Assembly (NCBI RefSeq): GCF_029894425.1
Contig: NZ_JARXYJ010000001.1
Location: forward strand, 4,836,001 to 4,900,000
Direction: 5' to 3'
DNA from: Streptomyces sp. SAI-127
GTDB taxonomy: Bacteria > Actinomycetota > Actinomycetes > Streptomycetales > Streptomycetaceae
DNA: 64,000 bases
Within the stretch, counting starts at the first letter, position 1. The number at the start of each line of letters is the position of its first letter. This document shows positions 8,757 to 17,117 of the stretch, in pieces. The position numbers and the translations under genes were made by a program. The notes under the pieces were generated by a model that had not been told where the DNA came from, ran no database searches, and worked only from the letters and a program-made list of their open reading frames with translations.

Positions 8757-9095
8757 TCAGCTCACCGCCGCGTAGTTCTCGTAGAGTTCGTCGTCCTCGA
8801 GTGGCAGGATGCCGACGCCCCTCTCGTACTCCGTGCGCGCGGTCTCCAGCAGCCTGCGCCACGAAGTGACGGTCGGCCGCCGGCGCAGCAGTGCGCGGCG
8901 CTCGCGCTCCGTCATGCCTCCCCACACGCCGAACTCGACGCGGTTGTCCAGCGCATCGGCGAGGCACTCCGTGCGCACCGGACATCCGGTGCACACCGCC
9001 TTCGCCCGGTTCTGCGCTGCTCCTTGAACGAACAGTTCATCCGGATCGGTAGTGCGGCAGGCCGCCTGCGCACTCCAGTCGACTACCCAGCCCAT
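8757..9095 (-). CDS. wblA: WhiB-like iron-sulfur regulator WblA
   Basis: WhiB-family [4Fe-4S] regulator; WblA in Streptomyces controls sporulation, antibiotic production and oxidative-stress genes. From ATG 9095 the product is 112 residues, MGWVVDWSAQAACRTTDP..., the length and N-terminus I recall for SCO3579. Four cluster cysteines are seen (C13 region, then C-X2-C-X5-C in CTGCPVRTEC), followed by the WhiB turn GVWGGMTERERR and basic LLRRRP. An in-frame ATG at 9152 would add 19 residues, but the shorter form fits the family better. The convergent ArsA gene ends 17 nt away. Confidence 0.94.
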   Translation of the reverse strand: MGWVVDWSAQAACRTTDPDELFVQGAAQNRAKAVCTGCPVRTECLADALDNRVEFGVWGGMTERERRALLRRRPTVTSWRRLLETARTEYERGVGILPLEDDELYENYAAVS

Positions 9096-9602
9096 ACCGG
9101 CGCCGTCCTCTCCCGAATCGAGGCTCCCCCACGGCGGCAGCGGCATATTCACCGCCGCCAGTTGAGGACGTTACGGAAGGGAGGCACAGCGCAACACCCC
9201 CTTCGGGCCCAATCTTGAATGGCCCGAACGGACTATGCGTAAGCGGCAGATCACCCGGGGGAGTGAGCCCGCGACATACATGACTATCCCGGCAAACCAG
9301 GACACTTGTCTTGCGTCACAACGGGCACCTGATGACACACGAGGCGGATTCGGACACGCCCCCACCAAAAAAGTTGGGGAACCTCCGGAACGATTCGGGG
9401 TCGCCGGACGTATTGATACGTGGCCCTACTGCTGTGACAGTTGAGAGCAGCTTAGGCCAAGGCCTGTGCGCGTGTCCGGCGAATGAGAAGGTAGGCGCTC
9501 CTGTCGCCATGCCCGCTCCGACGCGGTCGTGCCCCCTTCCGTCGCCATGCCGTGACATGGGCTCCCTCTGAACGCTCATGAGTACGGATTAGGCTGCCCC
9601 CT
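9096..9602. other. Long shared regulatory region of wblA and the PBP gene
   Basis: About 507 nt without a gene, divergent between wblA and the penicillin-binding protein. It contains a less GC-rich core around 9180-9450, with a small hairpin CCCCACCAAAAAAGTTGGGG near 9360-9379 (one mismatch, A/T tract in the loop). Short frames overlapping here have no family likeness. A long leader fits the known heavy developmental control of wblA; I cannot place BldD or other operator sites with confidence. Confidence 0.6.
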
Positions 9603-11870
9603 ATGTCGAAGAAGCGCTCGGGCGGCGGTCTGTCGCCCACGCAGCAGGCCGCCAAGTTCCTCGGTGTCAGTGTTCTCGCGGGAGCGGTGATGGCCGGCAT
9701 CGCGCTGCCCGCGGCCGGCGCGCTGGGGCTCGCGGCCAAGGGGACGGTGGAGAGTTTCGACGAACTCCCGACGAACCTGAAGACCCCGCCGCTGAGCCAG
9801 CGCACCACGATCCTCGACAGCGAGGGCGGCACCATCGCCACGGTGTACTCGCGCGACCGCACGGTGGTCGATCTCAAGAGCATCTCGCCGTACATGCAGA
9901 AGGCGATCGTCGCGATCGAGGACTCGCGCTTCTACCAGCACGGCGCGGTCGACCTGAAGGGCGTCCTGCGCGCGCTCAACAAGAACGCCCAGAGCGGTGG
10001 TGTCTCCCAGGGTGCCTCCACGCTGACGCAGCAGCTCGTGAAGAACGTCGCGGTGGAGGAGGCCGGTGACGACCCGACGAAGGTCGCCCAGGCCACCCAG
10101 CAGACCATCGGCCGCAAGATCCGCGAGCTGAAGTACGCGATCCAGCTCGAAGAGGAACTCGGCAAGAAGAAGATCCTCGAGAACTACCTCAACATCACCT
10201 TCTTCGGCCAGCAGGCCTACGGCGTCGAGGCCGCCTCGCAGCGCTACTTCTCCACGCACGCCAAGGACCTCAACCTCGAGCAGTCGGCCCTGCTCGCGGG
10301 CATCGTCCAGTCCCCGAGCCGCTACGACCCCGTCAACGACGAGGCCGAGGCGACCAAGCGGCGCAACACCGTGCTCCAGCGCATGGCCGAGGTCGGTGAC
10401 GTCTCGCAGGCGGAGGCCGACAAGGCCAAGGAGCAGCCGCTGGGCCTCAAGGTCAGCAAGCCCAAGAACGGCTGCATCACGGCGGTCAAGGGCGCGGGCT
10501 TCTTCTGCGACTACGTCCGTGAGGTCTTCCTGACCGACCCGGTCTTCGGCAAGACCAAGGAGGCCCGGGCCAAGGTCTGGAACCAGGGCGGTCTGACGAT
10601 CAAGACCACGATGGACCCGCAGGCCCAGAAGTCGGCCCAGAAATCCATCAAGGAGCACGTCTACCAGGACGACGACGTGGCCACCGCCGCGACCATCGTC
10701 CAGCCCGGCACCGGCAAGATCCTGGCGATGGGCCAGTCGCGGCCGTACGGCATCAACAACAAGAAGAACGAGACGACGCTCAACCTCTCGGTCAACGCGT
10801 CCATGGGCGGCGGGGCCGGCTACCAGCCCGGTTCGACGTTCAAGCCGATCGTGGCCGCGGCCGCCATCGAGGGCGGTATGCCGGCGACGAAGATGTACCC
10901 CTCGCCGTACAAGATGGACTACCCGGCCCCGGTCCAGGCGTGCAACGGCAAGATCTGGAACGAGAAGGGCGTCCCGGTCACCAACGAGAACACCTCCGAG
11001 GTCGGCCCGTACGACATGAAGACCGCGACCGCGAAGTCGGTCAACACCTACTACGTGTCGATGATCAGCGACATCGGCATCTGCCCGGTGACGGAGATGG
11101 CCGCGAAGATGGGCGTGGCGCGCGCCGACGGCGGCAAGATGCAGCAGGCCCCCTCGATCGCCCTGGGCACGCAGGAGATGTCCCCGCTGACGATGGCCAA
11201 CGCGTACGCGACCTTCGCCTCGCGCGGTATGTACTGCACCCCGGTCGCCATCGAGTCGATCACCCAGCGGGTCGGTGAGCAGTCGAAGTCCCTCCAGGTG
11301 CCGAAGTCGACCTGCTCGCGGGCGATGTCGGAGACCACCGCGGACACCATCAACACCCTCCTGAAGGGCGTGGTCGAGGACGGCACCGGTTCGGAGGCAG
11401 GCCTCGGCGGCGGCCGCGCCAGCGCCGGCAAGACCGGTACGACCGACGAGCGCTACGCGGCCTGGTTCGTGGGCTACACGCCGAACATGTCCGGCGCGGT
11501 CTGGGTCGGCGACCCCGCGCACAAGCGCAAGATGCAGAACATCAGCATCGGTGGCGTGTCGTACAGCAAGGTCTTCGGTGGCAAGGTTCCCGGCCCGATC
11601 TGGCGCGACATGATGAGCGGCGCGCTGGAGGGCAAGGAGGCCCCCCAGTTCAACCTCGTCTACATCCCGGACCCGCCGAAGGAAAAGGACGACGGGGACG
11701 GCAACGACGACGGTGACAACCGCGGGAATGACAACGGCGGCAACGACAACGGTGGGAACAACGGCGGAGACAACGGCAACACCACCTTCCCGACGCCGAC
11801 CTTCTCCATCCCGGAGAACTTCATCCAGGGCACGACCAACGGGAACGGCAACGGGGGCGGGCGCGGCTGA
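9603..11870 (+). CDS. Bifunctional class A penicillin-binding protein
   Basis: Cell-wall synthase of 755 residues: cytoplasmic tail, one membrane anchor (about residues 20-45), GT51 transglycosylase with EDSRFYQHGAVDLKG and GASTLTQQLVKN, and a C-terminal transpeptidase. The transpeptidase motifs are S411-T-F-K (PGSTFKP), the SVN triad in AKSVNTYY, and K610-TG in SAGKTGTTDE. After the catalytic domain the last 60 residues are a DDGDGNDDGDN/GNDNGGNN low-complexity tail, extracellular, whose repeats are encoded by short AACGACAACGG units and may vary in number. ATG 9603. Divergent from wblA; a strong terminator follows. Corresponds by position to SCO3580. Confidence 0.94.
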   Translation: MSKKRSGGGLSPTQQAAKFLGVSVLAGAVMAGIALPAAGALGLAAKGTVESFDELPTNLKTPPLSQRTTILDSEGGTIATVYSRDRTVVDLKSISPYMQKAIVAIEDSRFYQHGAVDLKGVLRALNKNAQSGGVSQGASTLTQQLVKNVAVEEAGDDPTKVAQATQQTIGRKIRELKYAIQLEEELGKKKILENYLNITFFGQQAYGVEAASQRYFSTHAKDLNLEQSALLAGIVQSPSRYDPVNDEAEATKRRNTVLQRMAEVGDVSQAEADKAKEQPLGLKVSKPKNGCITAVKGAGFFCDYVREVFLTDPVFGKTKEARAKVWNQGGLTIKTTMDPQAQKSAQKSIKEHVYQDDDVATAATIVQPGTGKILAMGQSRPYGINNKKNETTLNLSVNASMGGGAGYQPGSTFKPIVAAAAIEGGMPATKMYPSPYKMDYPAPVQACNGKIWNEKGVPVTNENTSEVGPYDMKTATAKSVNTYYVSMISDIGICPVTEMAAKMGVARADGGKMQQAPSIALGTQEMSPLTMANAYATFASRGMYCTPVAIESITQRVGEQSKSLQVPKSTCSRAMSETTADTINTLLKGVVEDGTGSEAGLGGGRASAGKTGTTDERYAAWFVGYTPNMSGAVWVGDPAHKRKMQNISIGGVSYSKVFGGKVPGPIWRDMMSGALEGKEAPQFNLVYIPDPPKEKDDGDGNDDGDNRGNDNGGNDNGGNNGGDNGNTTFPTPTFSIPENFIQGTTNGNGNGGGRG

Positions 11871-11893
11871 CGCCCTCAGGCGTACACACAGAT

Positions 11894-11932
11894 GAGAGCC
11901 CGGTCCCGCTGAATGCGCGGGACCGGGCTCTC
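11894..11932. terminator. Bidirectional hairpin between the PBP and YqeY genes
   Basis: GAGAGCCCGGTCCCGC and its exact complement flank a 7-nt loop, a 16-bp stem. It lies 23 nt after the PBP stop and 43 nt from the end of the convergent yqeY-like gene, so it can serve both. Confidence 0.88.
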
Positions 11933-11975
11933 GTACGACTGCGAGGTGCTGGTCTCAGCCGACCAGGAGCTCGTC

Positions 11976-12440
11976 TCAGCCGGCCAGGAGCTTCTTCACG
12001 ACCGCGGCGACCCGGCCGCCCTCGGCCAGGCCGGCCACCTTCGGGTTCACGATCTTCATGACGGCGCCCATGGCCCGGGGCCCCTCGGCGCCCGCCGCCC
12101 TGGCCTCCGCGACGGCTTGGGCGACGATGTCGTTCAGCTCGTCGTCGCTGAGCTGCTTGGGCAGGTACCCGGCGAGGACCTCGCCCTCCGCCTTCTCCCG
12201 CTCGGCGGACTCGGCACGACCACCCTGAGCGAACGCGTCCGCGGCCTCGCGGCGCTTCTTCGCCTCCTTGGTGATCACCTTCAGGACCTCGTCATCGGAG
12301 AGCTCGCGCTTCGCCTTGCCCGCGACCTCCTCCTTGGTGATCGCGGCGAGCGTCAGCCGGAGCGTCGAGGAGCGGAGCTCGTCGCGCTCCTTCACGGCGG
12401 CGGTGAGGTCTTCCTGCAGCTTCGACTTGAGCGTGGTCAT
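11976..12440 (-). CDS. GatB/YqeY domain-containing protein
   Basis: 154-residue protein composed of the YqeY domain, the helical module related to the C-terminus of the GatB amidotransferase subunit. Typical features are the N-terminal LKSKLQEDLTAAVKERDELR, the middle EVLKVITKEAKKRREAADAF and the C-terminal MGAVMKIVNPKVAGLAEGG. Free-standing YqeY proteins are thought to bind tRNA-related substrates, but the role is not settled. ATG 12440. Monocistronic, convergent with the PBP gene. Confidence 0.92.
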   Translation of the reverse strand: MTTLKSKLQEDLTAAVKERDELRSSTLRLTLAAITKEEVAGKAKRELSDDEVLKVITKEAKKRREAADAFAQGGRAESAEREKAEGEVLAGYLPKQLSDDELNDIVAQAVAEARAAGAEGPRAMGAVMKIVNPKVAGLAEGGRVAAVVKKLLAG

Positions 12441-12499
12441 GGGTGTGATTGTCGCAGGTGCGGGGTGGGGGGTGCCCGCGCATTTACGGGGCGGTGGGC

Positions 12500-12905
12500 G
12501 CGCCGGGCTGTATGGGAAGGCGGGGGTGCGGCTTTGGGGAGGGGCGCCGGGCTCTACGGGAAGGCGGGGCGTGCGGCTTCGTGGGGGCGCCGGGCTCTAC
12601 GGGATGGAGGGCCGGCGACTTTGTGGAGGTGCGGGGGGTCTACGGGACGAAGGGCGGGCGGCTCTGCGGAGGTGCGGGGGCTCTACGGGACGGAGGGCGG
12701 GCGGCTCTGCGGAGGTGCGGGGGGTCTACGGGACGAAGGGCGGGCGGCTCTGCGGAGGTGCGGGGGCTCGACGGGACGGAGGGCGGGCGGCTCTGCGGGA
12801 CAGAGGGTGGCTTTGTGGAGGGCGGGGGCCGGGCCTGTACGGGGCGGCGGCGGGCGCTGGGCTTAGCGGGACGGCGGGTGCCCTGCTCTACGGGGCGGCG
12901 GGTGC
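12500..12905. repeat. 43-bp minisatellite array, non-coding
   Basis: Between the YqeY and phosphoesterase genes lies a run of G-rich tandem units built on CTCTACGGGACGGAGGGCGG and TCTGCGGAGGTGC. Clean 43-bp units sit at 12633-12675, 12676-12718 and 12719-12761, a fourth starts at 12762 and decays; degenerate copies extend to both sides. Units 1 and 3 are identical and unit 2 differs at two bases, so an 86-bp higher-order period is visible. Because 43 is not a multiple of 3, the same peptide repeats appear in all three plus frames; no start or stop context supports translation. Confidence 0.88.
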
Positions 12906-12944
12906 CCGGTCAAGGATGGCTTCGTGATCTGACACGATGGAGGC

Positions 12945-13871
12945 ATGCGCGCGCGATACGGAGTTCCCTTGGGGATCGCGGCGGTTGGCGCCGCCGGTCT
13001 CGTCTACTCGGCTGGTTTCGAAGCCCGTTCCTTCCGGCTGCGACGAGTGACGGTCCCCGTCCTGCCGTCCGGCATGCGCCCGTTGCGGGTGCTCCAGGTC
13101 TCCGACATCCACATGGTCGGCGGCCAGCGCAAGAAGCAGCGCTGGCTGCGCTCGCTGGCGGGCCTGCGCCCGGACTTCGTGATCAACACGGGCGACAACC
13201 TGTCGGACCCGGAGGGCGTGCCCGAGGTCCTGGACGCGCTGGGCCCGCTGATGGAGTTCCCGGGCGCGTACGTCTTCGGCTCCAACGACTACTACGGCCC
13301 CAAATTCCGTAACCCCGTCCGCTACCTGTTCGAGAAGACCCAGGGCCGCCACGGCCTGAACGGCAACGCGCCCGCCGTGGGGGTCGTCCACAACCCGTGG
13401 GAGGACCTGCGGGACGGTTTCGAGGCGGCGGGCTGGCAGAACCTCACGAACACGCGCGGCATGCTGAAGATCGAGGGTGTGTCGGTGGAGCTCACGGGCC
13501 TTGACGACCCGCACATCAAGCGGGACCGCTATGCGGAGGTGGCCGGCGGCCCGTCGGGCGCTGCCGACTTCTCCATGGGCGTCGTACACGCCCCGTATCT
13601 CCGCGCCCTGGACGCCTTCGCGGCCGACGGCTACCCGCTGATCCTCGCCGGCCACACGCACGGCGGCCAGATCTGCCTCCCCTTCTACGGCGCCTTCGTC
13701 ACCAACTGCGACCTGGACACGGACCGCGTGAAGGGCCTGTCCACGCACGAGGCGGAGGGCCGCAGGTCGTACCTTCACGTGTCGGCGGGATGCGGGGCGA
13801 GCCGTTATACGCCGGTGCGGTTCGCGTGCCCGCCCGAGGTGACGCTGCTGACGCTGGTGGGCCGGGAGTAG
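12945..13871 (+). CDS. Metallophosphoesterase
   Basis: Calcineurin-type metallophosphoesterase of 308 residues with an N-terminal hydrophobic anchor (residues about 5-22, GVPLGIAAVGAAGLVYSAGF). The metal-binding blocks are seen in order: QVSDIHM, NTGDN, GSNDYY and GHTHGGQ. The missing NHE (here SNDYY) and the membrane anchor fit the YkuE/YaeI subgroup, where UDP-diacylglucosamine hydrolase or phospholipid-related activity is known for some members. ATG 12945 with GGAGG 5 nt before it. Located directly after the minisatellite, which may therefore contact its promoter. Confidence 0.92.
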   Translation: MRARYGVPLGIAAVGAAGLVYSAGFEARSFRLRRVTVPVLPSGMRPLRVLQVSDIHMVGGQRKKQRWLRSLAGLRPDFVINTGDNLSDPEGVPEVLDALGPLMEFPGAYVFGSNDYYGPKFRNPVRYLFEKTQGRHGLNGNAPAVGVVHNPWEDLRDGFEAAGWQNLTNTRGMLKIEGVSVELTGLDDPHIKRDRYAEVAGGPSGAADFSMGVVHAPYLRALDAFAADGYPLILAGHTHGGQICLPFYGAFVTNCDLDTDRVKGLSTHEAEGRRSYLHVSAGCGASRYTPVRFACPPEVTLLTLVGRE

Positions 13872-13966
13872 GGGCCGGCTGCCGTACGACTGGGGCCGTG
13901 CCGGGGGATTAACCCACACGGCCCGTCCATATCGCCCGTTTTGCCGGTTCTGCCTAACGTGAGGGC

Positions 13967-14752
13967 ATGACCGCGCCGATACCGAGGGACATGCCGGACC
14001 TCCCCGCTGTCCCGGGCATGCCCGCATTCCTGCGCTCCCCCGTCCCCGCCAGGGCGGTGGTGGCTCCCGCACGCCACCCCATGGCCGCCGTCTACCGCGT
14101 ACTGGTCGTCCTGACAGCCGCCGCGGCCGTGACCATCGAAGTGCTCCTGAGCAGCCCGATCCGCGCGCTGAGCCACTTCTCGATCCAGAGCACGATCCTG
14201 CTGGCGATGGTGCTCCTGCTGTCGGCCCGCAGGGCGTGGACCGCCCGCCACCCCCTGCCGTCGTCCGTGACAGGCGCGGCTCTCCTGTACACCACGATCA
14301 CAGCCCTGGTGTACCACCTGCTGCTGGCGAACGCGGCGAGCCCCTTTCCTCTGACGGGCGCGGCGGCGAACCCGACGGGCTGGCACGCGGTGACCACCCA
14401 CCTCCTGAACACGGTGATCCCCGCGGCGGCACTGGCGGACTGGCTCCTGCTGACGGCCCCCGGCCGCCTGCACCTGCGCCAGGCGGCGTCGTGGCTGCTG
14501 TACCCCATGGCGTACCTGCTGTTCTCCTTCACCCGAGGCGAACTGATCCCTCCGGGCACGGGCGGCCGCTACCTCTACCCCTTCCTGGACGTGGACCTCC
14601 ACGGCTACAAGAACGTCCTCGGCAACGCCCTCCTCCTCGGCCTCTCCTTCTACGCCCTCGCGATCCTCCTGATCGCCCTCGACCACGCCCGCCCGAACCC
14701 CACCCGCCACCGCGGCAAAACCGGATTTCGTCTCAAGCCACCGGTGGGCTAA
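13967..14752 (+). CDS. Pr6Pr-family six-helix membrane protein
   Basis: 261-residue integral membrane protein with about six predicted helices beginning near residue 42 (YRVLVVLTAAAAVTIEVLL) and an F-S-I-Q-S segment followed by LLAMVLLLSARR, characteristic of the Pr6Pr (FAR-17a/AIG1-like) group. The conserved LNTVIPAAALADWLLL and FTRGELIPPGTGGRYLYPF loops are present. Function unknown; human relatives hydrolyse fatty-acid esters of hydroxy fatty acids. ATG 13967, GAGGG just upstream. The stop lies 35 nt before tRNA-Pro. Confidence 0.86.
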   Translation: MTAPIPRDMPDLPAVPGMPAFLRSPVPARAVVAPARHPMAAVYRVLVVLTAAAAVTIEVLLSSPIRALSHFSIQSTILLAMVLLLSARRAWTARHPLPSSVTGAALLYTTITALVYHLLLANAASPFPLTGAAANPTGWHAVTTHLLNTVIPAAALADWLLLTAPGRLHLRQAASWLLYPMAYLLFSFTRGELIPPGTGGRYLYPFLDVDLHGYKNVLGNALLLGLSFYALAILLIALDHARPNPTRHRGKTGFRLKPPVG

Positions 14753-14786
14753 AGTAAACGACGTCGCCGCGACGAGCAGCGACGAT

Positions 14787-14860
14787 CGGGGTGTAGCGCA
14801 GCTTGGCAGCGCGCTTCGTTCGGGACGAAGAGGTCGTGGGTTCAAATCCCGCCACCCCGA
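14787..14860 (+). tRNA. tRNA-Pro (anticodon CGG)
   Basis: A complete cloverleaf: acceptor CGGGGTG pairs with CACCCCG before discriminator A, the D arm contains AGCTTGGCAG, the anticodon stem CTTCG/CGAAG encloses loop TTCGGGA with anticodon CGG, and the T arm is GTGGG-TTCAAAT-CCCGC. CCA is not encoded. The 3' half is the usual attachment site for pSAM2-type integrative elements, and an integrase remnant lies directly downstream. Confidence 0.97.
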
Positions 14861-14869
14861 CAGTGAAAT

Positions 14870-14915
14870 ACGAGTGAGGACCACTTCCGAAATTTCGGAA
14901 GTGGTCCTCACTCGT
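14870..14915. terminator. 46-nt perfect palindrome after tRNA-Pro
   Basis: ACGAGTGAGGACCACTTCCGAAA is followed at once by its exact complement, 23 bp per arm and no spacer beyond the central AAATTT. It starts 10 nt after the tRNA, and the stop codon of the decayed integrase lies inside the right arm. The arms could form a strong hairpin that terminates both converging transcripts. Confidence 0.8.
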
Positions 14916-15583
14916 TGTGCGTGTCTATCTCGGGCCGGATCTGCTTCCTGTAGACCTCCTCGGTGACGGCCGTACCGGAGTGCCCGACGAGCCGGGAGAT
15001 CTCCTCCAGCGGGACACCACGGTCGGAGAGCAGGGATACGAAGCCGTGCCGGAGCTCCCGGGGCGTCCACTCGTCGGCGTTGACTCCGTCTATGTCCCTG
15101 AGCGCCTGGCGGAAGGCGCGGCGATGTTGGCTGCGTCGAGCGGCTTGCCGACGGGCGAGGAGAAGACGACGCCGTGTTCCTCCCATGCGTCGTCGGCGGC
15201 AAGTCGGTCCCAGCCCTGATCTTCGAACTGCTGCCAGAGAGCTTCGACGCAGCGCGCGGCAGGGCGAGGGTGCGGCGGGACTTTCGGGCCTTGGTGTCCC
15301 CGCTGCGCCGGACCGAGCGCCACACGGCGATGTGCGGAGGTTGCGGCGGGTCCATCGGGGCGGCCTCTGAGGAAAACGTGGTCCCAGGTGAGGGCCCGGC
15401 CCTGAGCTCCTCCGTGCGGGCTCCCGTCAGCAGCGTGAGCACGATACGCGTACATCGTGGTCGGCGTGCGCGGATAGCTCCCCTGCCGTCCAGCGCCGAC
15501 CCAGGCAGTGCCGAGCAGACGTGGTCCATGGCGTCCGGGATGGGAGGACACTCGGCAACTTCTGCGAGAGGGGTAAAGATCAC
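14908..15583 (-). pseudogene. Decayed tyrosine recombinase (integrase) of a lost integrative element
   Basis: Pieces of a phage/AICE-type integrase can be read in three minus frames. The upstream part gives IVLTLLTGARTEELRA (15400-15450), the next frame gives LTWDHVFLRG and then VVFSSPVGKPLDAANI (15130-15370), and the last frame gives TPRELRHGFVSLLSDRG, EEISRLVGHSG and VYRKQIRP, which carry the catalytic Arg-His, His and Tyr of the recombinase C-terminus. At least two frameshifts separate them and the N-terminal arm-binding region is missing. Position, facing the 3' end of tRNA-Pro, is that of a pSAM2-like int next to its attachment site. No second att copy of the tRNA end occurs in the window. 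Confidence 0.85.
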
Positions 15584-15700
15584 ACTAAGGAGCTGACCGG
15601 TTCATTCCCGTCGGATGACTGGCCTGACAGGCTCTCTGCACTGAGGGAACGAGTCGCGGTGATGTCGTGACACGCAGATCCATGCCGACGAGGGGTATCG

Positions 15701-16018
15701 ATGCTCAGGTTCATGGACTGGTCCGTCATCGTGATGGGCTGCTTGCTGGTTCTTCTCAGTTTCGGCTGCCGCTGGTGGGAGCAGGCAAAGATCCGCAAAG
15801 GAGCGCGCCCCCGCCAGGGCATGCGCTTCTACTCGATATGGATGCCCCTGCTCATGGGTCTTGGCATGATCGTCGCCAAGGTGCCGCACATGGTCGGCGC
15901 ACCCTTCGCCATCGTCATGGCTGCTGACACGTTGAACCTTGTGCTGGCGGTCACGACGACACTGATCTTGGCTGTACAGGTGAGGCATCGGGCCAGCTCT
16001 GGGCCATCCGCTGAGTGA
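15701..16018 (+). CDS. Small three-helix membrane protein, unknown
   Basis: 105 residues with three hydrophobic segments (SVIVMGCLLVLLSFGC, WMPLLMGLGMIVAKV, LNLVLAVTTTLILAVQV) and a basic loop KIRKGARPRQG. ATG 15701 follows GAGGGG by 5 nt. Codon bias is weaker than in the core genes, in keeping with an accessory region. I do not recognise the family. Confidence 0.6.
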   Translation: MLRFMDWSVIVMGCLLVLLSFGCRWWEQAKIRKGARPRQGMRFYSIWMPLLMGLGMIVAKVPHMVGAPFAIVMAADTLNLVLAVTTTLILAVQVRHRASSGPSAE

Positions 16019-16472
16019 CGGCAATGCTCGTCAGGCCGCGTGGGCGGCAGACACCAGCAGCTGACACCAACAAGCGCGAACAGCGACGGCCGACGCCTGA
16101 CTGACGCCCACCGTCCCACCACCACTGTTGGAAAGCGTGCGCGGCCGGCGCTGGCAGGTCACCGCTTGGCCATCGACGAAGCCCAGCCGTCGGTTAGGCC
16201 CCGGACGAAGCTCCGGGCCGCCCCCAGACAGGCCAGGGATGCAACCATTCCCTACAGAGCTGGAACCCCCGGAAGCCGACCGCGCGGTTGAGATCGTAAG
16301 TGCAGGCACTGACAACGGACCCGCCAGTGATCGACCGTTACGTGTAGCCAGTAGGGCCCGACGAAGCGCCAGCCCGACCGTTCGCCCAGGTCAGCACTCT
16401 CAACTGGTCGCAAAGGCCCACAGCTTCCCAGGCTGAGCGCGTCCGGCGCTTGTCCCGCGTACCCCCGAGGAG
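16019..16472. other. Intergenic, nothing recognised
   Basis: About 450 nt between the small membrane protein and the convergent SMI1-like gene. Frames are open on both strands but have no recognisable domain, no ribosome-binding site and mixed third-position GC. It may be eroded sequence left by the integrative element. Confidence 0.5.
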
Positions 16473-17075
16473 TCAGAGAAGGTCCCGCCAGAAGCGGATC
16501 GTTGCTCGCGGATTCCTGCTCTCGTCGACCTCGCCCCGCACCTCGTCGAACTCCCGATGCATGTAGTCGGCCAGGTCCACGCCGTAGCAGATGATGTCGG
16601 TCTGCCACATCGAGAGCACCGGATGCCCGAAGTTTCCCCGGCCGGCAGGCAGGTATCGGTGGGCATACACGGGCACCAGCACCGGAGCCTCCGCCAGATG
16701 ATGCCGCGCCGTAGCCAGGGCCGCCGTACCGTCGGCTGGACGCTCACCCCAGCCCTCGTACCAGAACCCGTTGTGCTCAACGCTGAGCAGAACACCCTCG
16801 ACCGGCCAGTCGAGCTGTCGACGCAAGCTGTCCAGATCGCCGCCCCGCCACTCCGGCCAGGGCCTGGACCAGGTCTGCCCGTCCTCGGGAGGGACATTCA
16901 CCGGGAGCCCGGCCGCAAGGAATGCCCGGTGATCATCCGCGAACTCGAAACCGTACTCGCGCTCGATGCGCGCGAACTCGGCGTCCGTCAGACCCGGCTC
17001 GAACTCATAGAGACCTGTCTGTGCCAGGCGACGTGCGGCCTCCGCGCCCAGGCGTACACCTTCATTGCTGATCAC
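16473..17075 (-). CDS. SMI1/KNR4 (SUKH)-like protein
   Basis: 200-residue protein with the SMI1/KNR4 hallmark near the N-terminus: FEPGLTDAEFARIEREYGFEFADDHRAFL, written here in parts as EFARIEREYGFEF and HRAFLAAGLPV, followed by a W-rich middle (WPEWRGG, LLSVEHNGFWYEGWG) and C-terminal FWRDLL. SUKH proteins are often immunity proteins for contact-dependent toxins, but many in Streptomyces are orphans; no toxin gene lies beside this one. ATG 17075. The IS630 element is inserted 43 nt upstream and may have replaced its original promoter. Confidence 0.75.
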   Translation of the reverse strand: MISNEGVRLGAEAARRLAQTGLYEFEPGLTDAEFARIEREYGFEFADDHRAFLAAGLPVNVPPEDGQTWSRPWPEWRGGDLDSLRRQLDWPVEGVLLSVEHNGFWYEGWGERPADGTAALATARHHLAEAPVLVPVYAHRYLPAGRGNFGHPVLSMWQTDIICYGVDLADYMHREFDEVRGEVDESRNPRATIRFWRDLL

Positions 17076-17117
17076 CGCCGCACGCTAGCGCCGACCTCAG
17101 CCAACCGTCACCCGAGT

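Noticed and set aside
12633..12797. CRISPR-like regular repeats
   Set aside because: Units are directly adjacent with no unique spacers and no cas genes are present.
12449..13312. Repeat-rich frames in the minisatellite (GSTGRRAGGS-type peptide repeats)
   Set aside because: The 43-bp period shifts frame with each unit, all three frames show the same peptide pieces, and none has a start context.
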